A DNA stretch of 64,000 bases from Bretschneidera sinensis (Eukaryota; Streptophyta; Magnoliopsida; Brassicales; Akaniaceae), in NCBI GenBank assembly GCA_023935145.1, contig CM043700.1, forward strand, positions 136,310,828 to 136,374,827, read 5' to 3'. The notes below the pieces were generated by a model. It was not told the DNA's origin. It did no database searches and worked only from the letters and a program-made list of their open reading frames with translations. Of the stretch, positions 1 through 9,719 are shown piece after piece (the first letter of the stretch is position 1; every line of letters begins with the position of its first letter). The translations under genes and the position numbers were made by a program.

Positions 1-234
1 CACGAACTTCATTGGCCTGTGGTGGCGCCACTTCCACTTCCTCTATCACCAGTGGCTTCCCTGCCTCCCATGCCACAGCAGCTACACCAGAAAGAAAACG
101 CCTTTACTCAAAAAACTGATCTCAGTGAATATATAACAGAAGGAAAACAACCCCAAAACTAATCAAGTCATGTGAGAAACAGTAATTAATTACTTACCTT
201 TGCACCTTATGACCTGACCAGCAGTTCTTGACAT
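1..234 (-). CDS. ADH: ADH copy A, partial (exons 1-2, runs off the window start)
   Basis: This is the 5' end of a class-P, zinc-dependent alcohol dehydrogenase that interconverts acetaldehyde and ethanol with NAD(H) in the cytosol. Exon 1 is 198-234 (ATG at 232-234 read on the minus strand), encoding [12 protein letters not shown] plus one base. Its donor GTAAGT is intact. Exon 2 begins at 81 after a TAG acceptor and continues off the left edge ([16 protein letters not shown] and onward). The visible coding sequence matches the intact copy at 56281-58584, and both visible splice sites are canonical, so this copy could be functional. The rest lies outside the window, so its status cannot be judged. 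It is the first of three head-to-tail ADH copies here. Confidence 0.9.
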
Positions 235-750
235 TTTTTTTTTCTTTTTTCTTGTTTTCTTCTCTACTCACAATTAAGAACACAAAGATGAATGCTTTAT
301 GTTTCACAATCACTGAAAGATTTTTGGGTTTTGCTCTTGGTGGAATATTGTGGCACTTCGTGAAGGTATTTATACTTTTATACCCAAGAATAAGAGAAAG
401 TTTAAATCAAAGGATTTAACCAATTAATTATTCTTTAAGAGCATATATAATATTAATTTGGTCCTAGAAACAGTTGTCACATAAACGACTTTTCAATAAG
501 ATAAAAATACAACGGGCCATGCCAAAACCATTCCCAGATTTCAGTTCCTTGGATTACAGTTCCTGGTTTTACTGTTGGTTTATATTTTGTGTTATGATAA
601 TGATAAAGTTAGCTGTTGACCAATGATTCGGTTTGTTTAAGCTCATAGTCTCCTTTTACTTTTCTTTGCATTCATCGTATCAACACAGAATTATTAACGT
701 GATGCAGGGGGATATTTTTTAACCAATAATTTGATGACACCACGTGACAT
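235..750 (-). promoter_or_regulatory. ADH copy A upstream region: TATA, two AAACCA cores, G-box
   Basis: Reading leftwards into the gene, TATA-like TATAAA/TATAAATA sequence lies at 367-382, about 135-150 bp before the ATG, with an A/G-rich leader after it. Two AAACCA cores, the motif of plant anaerobic-response elements, lie at 564-569 and 576-581 (seen as TGGTTT on the plus strand). A perfect G-box core CACGTG lies at 741-746. Anaerobic and G-box control of plant ADH1 genes is established. Its use here is inference from motif presence and position. Confidence 0.5.
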
Positions 751-1113
751 TCTTAGAAGAAAAAAAAATAATTTCATAAATTAAAAAGAACAATTAATGA
801 GATAGTTACATGTAATAAAAAGTAAAACGATAATTTTACTCTTAAATTCTAAATAATAAAAATTTAAATTCTATAAAGATATCCATCTTCGAAATACCAC
901 TTGAAATAAGTTCATGATAATCATAATTCTATCACAACACTTATTATGTTTTTTAAATGGATTCTACTCCGAAACATTTTATAAAAAGTAATAACTAATA
1001 TTCATAAAAAAAGGTAATTAATAACTATAAGTCTATTTCAAAAAAAAATTAATAATCATATTTTTATGCCTGCAGATTTAAGTGTTTTACTTGAGTGTAA
1101 ATTAACCTTCTTA

Positions 1114-1118
<5 letters not shown>
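750..1118. other. AT-rich upstream spacer of unit A
   Basis: AT-rich non-coding DNA of the distal ADH upstream region. It aligns by eye with 23945-24230 in unit B and, more weakly, with 59455-59680 in unit C. No ORF of interest or RNA gene was seen. Confidence 0.6.

Positions 1119-1165
<47 letters not shown>
1119..1165. repeat. (TA)n microsatellite, unit A
   Basis: An uninterrupted TA dinucleotide run of about 47 bp. The same position holds shorter runs in unit B (about 24231-24268) and unit C (59880-59900), so it is an orthologous microsatellite that has changed length between units. Confidence 0.95.
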
Positions 1166-1168
<3 letters not shown>

Positions 1169-3450
1169 AGTTGTTAGGTCCACATCAAATAGAACTTCAC
1201 CCACATTTTGTTAATCATAGTACTTGTGGTGCATATCGAGAGCCTGTTGATTCTATTACAGGATGGATTTCCTGTATTTACTTTCATGGTTTCTGATGGA
1301 ATCAAACCATCAAAGGCAGAGAGACAAAGCAATCAAAATTTTGGAATGAATAGTTTTGATGGTTTAGGCATACCAAATGGCAAATGGACAACAGTATCCA
1401 AGAAGTTTCAACATATGGTTTTAACTAGTATTTGATCAAATCCTCATCCATTTTGGAATTTTGAATCTATACCATAAAGAGCTTGAAAGAGTAATTGTAA
1501 AATTGGCCGATGAGGTATTCGTCTAGGAGATATACTTGGTTGACTCGGGTTTAGAATATAAGTTTTAGATTCGTTTGAAACTTTATTTTTAATTTTAAGA
1601 AACTTTATTAATAATGTTATTTTTGGGTCTCACATGTATATTAACATTATTAATGAAAATCCTCAAAAGTATCAGTCCAATTTTCAACAGGTCTAAAATC
1701 AATGTTTCATACCCGAATCAGTCAAAAATATTCTTTCCTCTAGTGGTCAAGGTTGAAGTCTTGACACTTAAGTTTGATTCTTACGATGCGTGATTTATTT
1801 GTTCAATTTATATATGAATTATTTCTCGCTTTAAATAAATTATAATAATATTTTAAATTTTTGTATCGATTTATATATTGTTTACTAATTAAGATTGAGG
1901 TCCGAGAAAAGTGTCATGCTCAAGTTCAACCAACATTTTGATTTGGTGGAAAAATCTTGATTTGCTACACCATCTATGGAATTTGTGATGCCATGCCACA
2001 AGCTATGTGAGTTATCATAACCACCGCCAACCAACAACTATAGAAGAAGAGCTATGGCCTCCATTTCGTGTAAGCAAGAAGTGAGACAAGGTATCTAAGT
2101 AAGAAACAAGAGAGCTATAGAGAAAAGAAGTGGTAAGGCACCACTAAAGTGTCATTTTGAAAGAGTTTATAAAATAGCTTTTTATTTTATATATAAACAA
2201 AATTTAGATCACATATTTTTTTAAACGTTCTTTTAAAAAAATCATAAAATAAAAATAATTTGTAAAAAAACTTAATTCATATAAAAAACTGTTTTATTGT
2301 TATTTTAACAAATACATATTAGTAAATAATTATTAATTACATTATAATTTTATCAAAAATTATTTTAAAAATCGTTTTATAAACCATTAACAAAAACTAT
2401 GCTTAGGTCTTAGGTCAAACGGTACCTTAAAAAGGAAAAATAAAACAAAAATAACATGTGGCACATTGTGAGTGAGTCGTTTATATATGTATTTATTTGT
2501 ACATGAATTTTGCTAGTGTAATAAAGTTGTTTTTTTTATTTTTATTTTTACCCACCATTTGTTTCCATTATTCTCAACAGGCAACTTTCATAAAACTGAA
2601 AATAAAGGTGCATTTCTCTATAAAAAAAAAGAATAATGTAGCAAATAAAGAAATTGAATATATAAATTGATATAGTTCGAAATAAATTTGTTATATTTAT
2701 TGGTGATGATGATTAAGATTTCCTTACAATCTAATGAAGTACAGAGTCTCCGAGAGATTGAACTCTCAAATCATAATCTTCAAATCACTCAAATTTTTTA
2801 ATATTATGTTGAGAAAAAAATGTTCTCAAAAAAATGTTAAAAATATTTAAATCATTTAATTAACTAAATATTAATTTGTTATTTGCGGATCAATTCATAA
2901 TAAATGTAGGTTCCGAATGTAGAAAAAAGTTGGATCCGTTAAAATTGACCCAACAACCTTGACCACCGACCCATTAACCACCTCAAATTATAATCCTACG
3001 ACTCTCTCACTCTTTTTTTTCCCACAACAAAGCAACCATATGGATATTTAAAAATATGTAGTTATCTTTTATTCTAAATATGAGTGCGATTTGATTCCTG
3101 ATTTCTTACAAACTAAATTAGCTAGCAACCTCCCACAATCACGAAAATATTTTAAATCTGCTAAACTATCTTAATACAAGCTCTTAAAAATCTTCCATCG
3201 AAATTTCAAAAGAAAAGTATAATTGTTGGTTAGTTTAGTTAGTAAATCACTTCTCATCACATGATAGATATGGAATCAAATTTAACGTCATATGTAAATA
3301 CCAACTATTAGGGAATAACAAAAAGAAAAATGTTACTTTATGTTGAAGAAATTCTTGTTTAGACTAAATCAATCAGCACCACTCTTTTTTTGAAGAGTGA
3401 GAGAGAAATCTCTCTCAACTTGGATAATGTTGATGCATTCGATCCACAAG
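1166..3450. other. Non-coding upstream block of unit A, conserved in B and partly in C
   Basis: No credible gene. The first part (1166-1480) is nearly identical in all three units (24269-24590 and 59900-60215). The block then continues in B (24590-24943 and 29859-31430) around a copia insertion. Unit C lacks about 1755-3016: its sequence jumps at about 60488 from the equivalent of 1755 to that of 3017. Short ORFs here carry stops in other copies and look like chance. Confidence 0.6.
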
Positions 3451-3617
3451 GACTTGGTCCTTGAGTTTGGCTCGTTTGAACTCCGAGTCAAACTCGAGCT
3501 TGAATATAGGCTCATTTAACCTAACGAGCCAAATCTTAACTTTAAGAAGCTCAATTTGTTAAGCTTGTGAGTCAACTTGAAAGTTAAAAATTTTAATTTA
3601 TCTCTTATTTTCATATT

Positions 3618-3667
<50 letters not shown>

Positions 3668-3770
3668 CTTGAGCTACACAATGTTAGTTAAGGATTGAGT
3701 TCATGTACGTTTGAACTTGAGACTAAGTAGAGTCAAGTCAAAACAAACTCAAGCTCGAAAAAATGTAAGT
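3450..3770. repeat. CTCGAG-rich repeat with (TA)n, unit A
   Basis: Dispersed repeat rich in direct and inverted GAGCTCGA/CAAGCTCGAG words, with an internal TA run at 3625-3663. Related copies are at 31440-31710 (unit B) and 60940-61240 (unit C). The same vocabulary recurs at 5030-5520, 32850-33290 and 63440-63660. It resembles non-autonomous plant DNA-transposon repeats, but no clear terminal inverted repeats or target-site duplication were found. Confidence 0.55.
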
Positions 3771-4250
3771 AGTTTATAGAAGATTTCATAATGATCGGTT
3801 GTCAAAAATAGAATGTGACTGGAAATTAAGGTTAATCTCGTGCTCGCAGTAATTGAAAAGTTGTCTTGAGGGGAAAAGGTTGGAAAAGTTTCGAGAAATT
3901 AAAATACTTGTAGAGAACGTGGGAGCATTAACTATGTTTTCCAACTTCTATTCTCTTGCTCGATTGCTCCCAACCATTGAATCTTTCGGCTAACTGGTAA
4001 AAGAATTCCATGTCTACATAGTGATAAAAATGCATCAGTTTTATTCTTAGAGGACCTAAACTATAAAGTTTGGGTGATTAAGTGCTTGTAGTTATCCTCA
4101 AATTGATACCTGGAATGAAGACTTTCTACCAACCAAAGCCACCAACACAATATTTAAAAGGATTGCAAGTTAGCTTAATTGGTGAATCACTTGTCATCCT
4201 ATATCAAAGATTGGGGAATAAATTAAAAGAGTGAGTAAATGTGTGAATTT
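3770..4250. other. Non-coding spacer, unit A
   Basis: Unique-looking spacer with no gene. It is almost identical to 31690-32190 in unit B, so much of the A/B divergence is elsewhere. Unit C is rearranged here (about 61250-61500). Confidence 0.55.
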
Positions 4251-4995
4251 TGACTCATATCCATGGGATTCGTTGGTTTCACCTGCTAAAATATGGGTAT
4301 AGGTCTAGGATTAATAATCCGTAAAAAACGAGTATTTTTTACTCATGCTCGTAAAATTACTAGTTGGATTGGGTTTGCCCATGGATTACCCTTACCCGTA
4401 CCTATACTAAAGTTTACATATATTATATATTTTACTATTAGATGAGACGCTTGATGTTTGTGATTTGTTGAATATTTGTGAGCTTTAAAACATGTTTATC
4501 TAGAGGGAGATTTGAGTATCTGAAAATTTCAATTGGAAATGAGTTCTAATTATGATCTCAAATCACTAATGAAAGTGTGTTAAGAAAAGTGTATGACGTG
4601 CTTATTTGTTTGATATCTTTGGCTATCTCAAGATTAGTAATCATTTTTGATTGTGTAAGCTAGGAATAGTAATTAGGTAGGAAAGCATAGCATCATGGTG
4701 TTGCCAATGTCTTTATAAGAAAGTTTAAGTTGATTCAATAATTTAGATATCTATGAAGGAAAATATGTTACTAACAAATATGTACAGTACCAAGAATATG
4801 AATTTATTATTTTATATGAATTTATCTAATATTAATTTTTTAATGAATCACCTGCGGGTTCACCCGTAAAAAAATGGGTTGAGTTTGGGTGTAAAAAATT
4901 GACCTATTTAAAACCGAGTATTTTTATCCGTACCCGTTTGACCCGTGACCCACAACGAATTGCCCGCACTTGACCCGGTCTGCCCGTTATCTATC
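4250..4995. repeat. ACCCG/GGGTA-rich dispersed repeat, unit A
   Basis: The ends are rich in TACCCGTACCC and CGGGTTCACCCGT words, and the interior is AT-rich with no ORF. This is the look of a non-autonomous DNA element or decayed repeat. The unit B copy is at about 32170-32825. Unit C keeps only the left end (about 61490-61535) and then resumes at the equivalent of 5592, so C has a deletion rather than an empty site. Confidence 0.45.
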
Positions 4996-5026
4996 TTTAC
5001 ATATAAGGCTAATATACCTCCAATTA

Positions 5027-5211
5027 GGAGTGACCACGAGTCGAAATACTCACGAGTAGCTCAAGCTCGACTCTATAAACTTGAGTCAAGTTCGAGCTAG
5101 AATATAGGCTTGTTTATCCTAACAAGTCAAGCTCAAGCTTTAAAAAGCTTGGCCCATTAGGCCTGTGAGTAAACTCAATAGTTAATATATACACACACAC
5201 AAACACACACA

Positions 5212-5260
<49 letters not shown>

Positions 5261-5522
5261 TTCGATAAATTCTTATATTTCAATTAAATGTAAAAAAATT
5301 ATGAGTCAAGCTTGAGCTTGGGCACGTTTGAGCTCGAGGTTAACTCGAGCTGAGTCAAGCTCAAGCTCAAGCTCGAGAAAATATAGTCAAGTTGAGGCAA
5401 GTCAAACTCAATCTCGAGAAAATGTAGTCGTGCCAAGCTCGAGCTTGAACACATTCTTTTGCAATCGAGCCAAGCTCGAGCATCCCAAAGCTCGGTTAAC
5501 TCGAAGTCACCTCTGCCGATTG
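5027..5522. repeat. CTCGAG/AAGCTTG-rich repeat with (AC)n core, unit A
   Basis: Same word family as 3450-3770, with many AAGCTCGAGCTTG-like near-palindromes flanking an (AC)n run at 5191-5259. The unit B equivalent is 32850-33295, with a shorter AC run. Apparent ORFs (such as minus 5299-5529) come from the repeat composition and are not genes. Confidence 0.6.
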
Positions 5523-5590
5523 CCTCCATCTAAACAAAAAAAATAATTCATCCATCGAAAACAAAGCATTCATTATTGTAAGGAAAAATT

Positions 5591-5758
5591 ATAAAAATAC
5601 CTCTATAGTTTAGTGCAAATAACAATTACATCGCTTTATTTTTAAAATATATTAATTCACCTTTAAAATCCGATAAAAATACCTTTATAGTTTTTAGTGT
5701 AAATCACAATTACATCATTTTATTTTAAAATTATATTAATTCACCTTTAAACCCCGAT
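5591..5758. repeat. Tandem duplication of an approximately 82-bp spacer segment
   Basis: Two head-to-tail copies (5591-5672 and 5673-5758), each starting ATAAAAATACCT and ending ATTCACCTTTAAA plus a few bases. The duplication is also present in unit B (about 33364-33530). Unit C has a single copy (about 61535-61612). It is a useful marker that A and B share this part of the unit to the exclusion of C. Confidence 0.8.
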
Positions 5759-5879
5759 CATAGATAGTCTAAATTGGGCAAAAAGATCTCATAACAATCA
5801 TTTGTCAAAAATTAAGTATTATCAAACAAAAATACTTTCACTTAACATTACTTTTATATGGTTTTGATCAATTTGAAAT

Positions 5880-7047
5880 TGTAGACCAAGGTACAAACCC
5901 AATATAGGGTGAATTAGGTTTTAAAAACTGTTTCTAATTAACTCACAAGTTTTTAACATTTTAATCAAGCAATGCACACAACAAAAAATATGCTTGAAAT
6001 TAAAGGAGTAAAGGAAGAGAATATGCAAACTCTGTTTATAGTTCAGTAATATCGGAATCTCTCCGACCCTACGTCCATTATTTTCAAGGAACCTCCTTAA
6101 AGTAATCCACTAAATGCAGTCGAGCAACTTCACGTGTGTTGCATAAACCTTACAAGCAATCTCTTCCACAAGGAAGTTACAAAGAAGTGTTTAATCCTAA
6201 ACACTCAAAGAGTTACACAAACTCTTTATTTTTACAATGAATGGTATTAAATGTAAAAGAAAGGTAGAGAGAAAGCAATGAATGCTTTACAAGATGAAGA
6301 TTATATCTATTTCAAGAACAAGCTTAAAGAAAGGCTCACAATTATTTTTTCAAGGCTTTTGAGAGTATTGATAAGCTATAAATGAAATGGAGTGTTCTTT
6401 CTTCTTGTTTAAATGCTCATTGATGAGGGTTTTTATAGCCTTGGTCTTATATAGCCATTAGACACTGATTTGGTAGGTTTGAAGCATTAAATGCTCAAGT
6501 CCTGCATCTTAAATAGACATATTTTTGAATTATTGGTCGACTAGGTCTTTGTACCAATCGACTGGGTTAAGTGAAAAAAAGTTCACTTTTAGGCATAGGG
6601 CGATTACCAGTCGACTGAGTCATAAGACCAGTCGACTAGGTCAAGTTACCAGTCGACTGGGTTCTAGTACTAGTCGACTGGGAACTTACTATCCTTTTTA
6701 CTAGTCGACTAGTTCAGAAACCCAGTTGACTGGGTTGTCCCAAAACCCATTTTTTTATGTTTTTAAAACAGTTTTTGACTTAAAGACATTTTTTCGTATT
6801 ATTTTTATCAAAACATTTTGCAAAATGAGCCATAGTTTAAGCTAGGTAACTGAAATTAGAGATTTACAATGTGATTCAATTACCTTAGAGCATATTCTAG
6901 ATCTTTTGTCTTCTTTTAGTATTTTAACATGTTGTATTCTTGCGTCTTGTTTCTATATTGAATGCTTTTGCCACTTGAACACTTAGATCAAACTGTTAGT
7001 GCAATTTAAGTAGTGTTTTGTCATTATTAAAATCAAATACAGGCTAA
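5880..7047 (-). repeat. SIRE-like copia 3' LTR (left)
   Basis: Starts TGTAGACC on the plus strand and aligns along its length with the LTRs at 16887-18007 and 33654-34827. It contains a cluster of about eight AGTCGACT-centred motifs (6530-6740). The right end is truncated: the expected GGTCAACA terminus and the polypurine tract are missing. Divergence from the 16887-18007 LTR is visible by eye, so the insertion is not recent. Confidence 0.85.
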
Positions 7048-7690
7048 GGAAAATTGGGTTTTTAAAGGAAAATTGGGCAGAGTTTCCTCTGTTTTTATGA
7101 TAAAAACCAACCTGCAAGCATTCAATAACAACAATAACAACCCAACCAAGCAATGCAAGACTATTTTAAGCATTTTAACATGTTTTGAGCAGTGCTCCCC
7201 CTAAAACTATGCATTTTATCAATTTACATAGATTTTTGTCTTTTTCTCCCCCGTTTTGATGACAGCAAAAGGGGGGTAGTAAACATGGAAAACAATCAAT
7301 TCAAACACCATAAGCAATAAGATAAGGCATAAAAAAACTTGTATGCCAAAATTGAGTGAAAACCAGAGTTGGTAAGACCTCCCGGAAGAATCAGAAGTTT
7401 GCACTGAAGCTTGAAACATGTAAAGTATATGGATGAGCTATAAGTGCTAAAACCATTCGAGCATATAACTAAAAGTAAATCACATACATGAGCCAAAAGC
7501 TATATAATTGAAAAGTAAGCATGCATATACAAAGGTCCATACATCACCGAGCTTAAGTAAGCTGTCCGAAAAATCTGAAACAAACCAAGCAAATGAATGT
7601 ATGAAAAAGAAAATGAAAAGAAATGTTCTTGCAAAAGTATCTATAGAGCTAAAAAAAAAGGATAAATGACAAGGACTAATGAATCAGCAG
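7048..7690 (-). other. SIRE-like 3' non-coding region
   Basis: Sequence between the env-like ORF and the 3' LTR. It is near-identical to 34890-35367 in unit B up to the word ATATAC, where unit B switches abruptly to gypsy sequence. No supported ORF; short minus-strand ORFs are chance. Confidence 0.6.
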
Positions 7691-9003
7691 GTTGGAGAGT
7701 TAGAGCTGTCATGGAGAATATCCTGAATCTCAACCAATGAGTCTTTCAACTGCTTTCGGAGTAACTCGAAATCATTCCAAAGTGTGTTGATGTCGTGATG
7801 CATAAGGTTGATGTCTATCCGTACCAACTGGAAGTTCTGGTCGACAGAAGAGCTCAAGCTCTAGAATCCTAACCGCATAGACATCTGGAGGCTCGCTATG
7901 GCCTATAGAAGATCATCATGTCTAGCTTGACTAACAGTCGAGCTACCATGCCCAACATGCCATGGACTAGCTACATGCTCGTCAGTGTCCATCGCTGTAG
8001 GAGGAGCTGCATCATCAGGCACGTGGTCGTTCTCATCACTGTCATCATTATATCTGATATGAATATTCTTCCCTACCTTGGAATAAACCATGCCATTCGG
8101 TATCGTGCACCCCATCTTCTTCAGTGAAGAGACATTGATGATGTCTTTGGGGCTGATGTCTTGAGCTTTTGAGGAAGGCAATGGAACTTTGATGTGGTGC
8201 AGTATCAGGGTGATGAGCATGCCATAGGGGAGGCCACCCAAGTCATGAACCTCATCATCAAGCATGTTATCCAGTAGTAGGGGGTAGATATTGAAATGGT
8301 GTCCAGTTTTGAGATATCAAATCAATATAATGTCAATATTTGACATATAACCCCAACTCCTGAGTCTAGGGTGGATAGTCTAGCTCACTACGAGGTTAAA
8401 CAATTTTGAGTCAAGGGGCGTGTCACTACACTGATGGAAAGTAATGGGTCTAAAGAAATAGTTAGGGTCTCCCCTAACTATCTGACATACCTCCTCATAA
8501 TCAAAATTGTCTGGCCATCTATCCAGACTTTATGAGATCCTGACCATTGGCATTCTCAGTAAGCTGATCAATAGGTCAGTGTTGACCTCAAGTTCCACAC
8601 TCATCACACTAGTCTTAAACCTAAGGGCTAAGGAATTGGGTTTTACAATATTAGCATAAAACTAATGAATTAGTATGAGGTAGTATTTATGGTGGATATT
8701 TACAAGAGGGGTTAGGCCTATTGCCTCAAAAGTAAGCAGAATATCAAAGTTTTCATGACAAATAGAATCAAAATCTACGAATCTACCTATCATGATTTTC
8801 TTATGTCTAATAATGGTGTTATAACTGTTATTAATGGTTGGACTCTAAAAGAGTGAGTCATTAAGCTCGATTCTCACTTGCTTACTCGAGGAACCGACAA
8901 CCCTTTTGCCTCTAGAGTTTGGCGCCATGGATTTTCGTGTTCTAGACCTCTTTGGCACGTGAGGTCCGAAAATAGTTGTCTTGATGCAAATTCTCTTAGA
9001 CAT
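7690..9003 (-). pseudogene. Env-like / 'plant transposon protein' ORF of SIRE-like copia, broken
   Basis: In element sense the frame opens at ATG 9003 (MSKRICIKTT) and runs through a basic N-terminus, a HKKIMIGRFVDFDSI-like segment and an FYANI motif. The longest open stretch is 120 aa (8265-7903), starting with LGGLPYGMLITLIL. An acidic tail follows. This is the extra ORF typically found after pol in SIRE and in Athila elements, often labelled putative plant transposon protein or env-like. Several in-frame stops (for example in the 8300-8800 part) break it. An envelope role is only a family hypothesis. No signal peptide or clear membrane anchor was seen. Confidence 0.6.
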
Positions 9004-9223
9004 TTTTAGAAAAATACATTTGGTGAGAGGATTTTGGTGAAAATGGTGAAGATTTAATCGTGAAAGTTGAAGATTAGGTGATTTGAAGGATGGTTATAGA
9101 TTTTTTTGAATGATTTCAAGTGACTTGAGGCTGAAAAAAAGGATTTTTTAGATAGAGAAAGCTAGAGTTTTGAGAAAATAGCGTGAAATCTGAAAAAAAT
9201 GAAGCGGCTGTATATAGAATCGC

Positions 9224-9545
9224 GATGCCATACGACTAGGTTAAGGTACTAGTCGACTAGCCTCTTCATAATTTGGGCATTTTTTGAGATACCAGTCGAC
9301 TGGGTCCATGTACCAGTTGACTGGTAAAACTGGCAGTAAGACACTAGTCGGTTGGATTGACCCCACTAGTCGATTGGGTCCATAATTTTTTTTTTAAAAT
9401 TTTGGGCTCCAAACTTGTCTTGTGATACTGGTCGACTGGGTCCTTGTACCAGTCTACTGGATTGATCCAACTAGTTGACTGGGTAAATAGACAATGAGAT
9501 ACCATTCGACTGGGCCATCCAACTTGTCGACTAAGTCTTTCAAAA
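9224..9545 (-). promoter_or_regulatory. Cluster of TCGAC palindromic motifs upstream of the env-like ORF
   Basis: About ten degenerate copies of CCAGTCGACTGGGTC lie between the end of pol and the env-like ATG at 9003. The same motif is clustered in this element's LTRs. The placement is compatible with a second, LTR-like regulatory module, but function is inferred only. Confidence 0.4.
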
Positions 9546-9719
9546 ATCATAAAATTTTGTGCTCCAAGTAGGATTTTTGCAAGAAATAATTTATCTATGT
9601 CATTTTTTAGTGAGAGAAATATTAAATAGGAGTTAATATTCATTCCTTTAATGACAAGTATGCATATAATGAATGTAGATGCAATCAAACACACAAATAT
9701 TTATAGTTTGTTAAATCCT

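Noticed and set aside
228..419. 63-codon plus-strand ORF over ADH copy A exon 1 and promoter
   Set aside because: Antisense shadow of the ADH 5' end; interrupted in copies B and C and without family features.
1208..1435. 75-codon ORF in the conserved upstream block, also at 24312-24539
   Set aside because: Starts at a non-ATG codon and has an in-frame stop in unit C (59970 region); conservation is at DNA level only.
5191..5259. (AC)n and (TA)n arrays considered as CRISPR-like or satellite arrays
   Set aside because: Simple dinucleotide microsatellites in a plant genome; no spacer structure.
5299..5546. Overlapping Ser/Leu-rich ORFs on both strands
   Set aside because: Produced by CTCGAG/AAGCTTG repeat composition; they coincide with a dispersed repeat.
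6530..6740. AGTCGACT cluster considered as a CRISPR or integron-type array
   Set aside because: Spacing is irregular, copies are degenerate and the cluster sits within an LTR; better seen as retroelement regulatory sequence.
7918..8127. Plus-strand ORF of 69 codons
   Set aside because: Antisense to the env-like ORF of the SIRE element, which has recognisable family features.
7690..9003. Endogenous virus envelope gene
   Set aside because: The position and wording match the extra ORF of SIRE-type plant retrotransposons; no signal peptide or fusion-like region was visible, so it is labelled env-like only by family convention.
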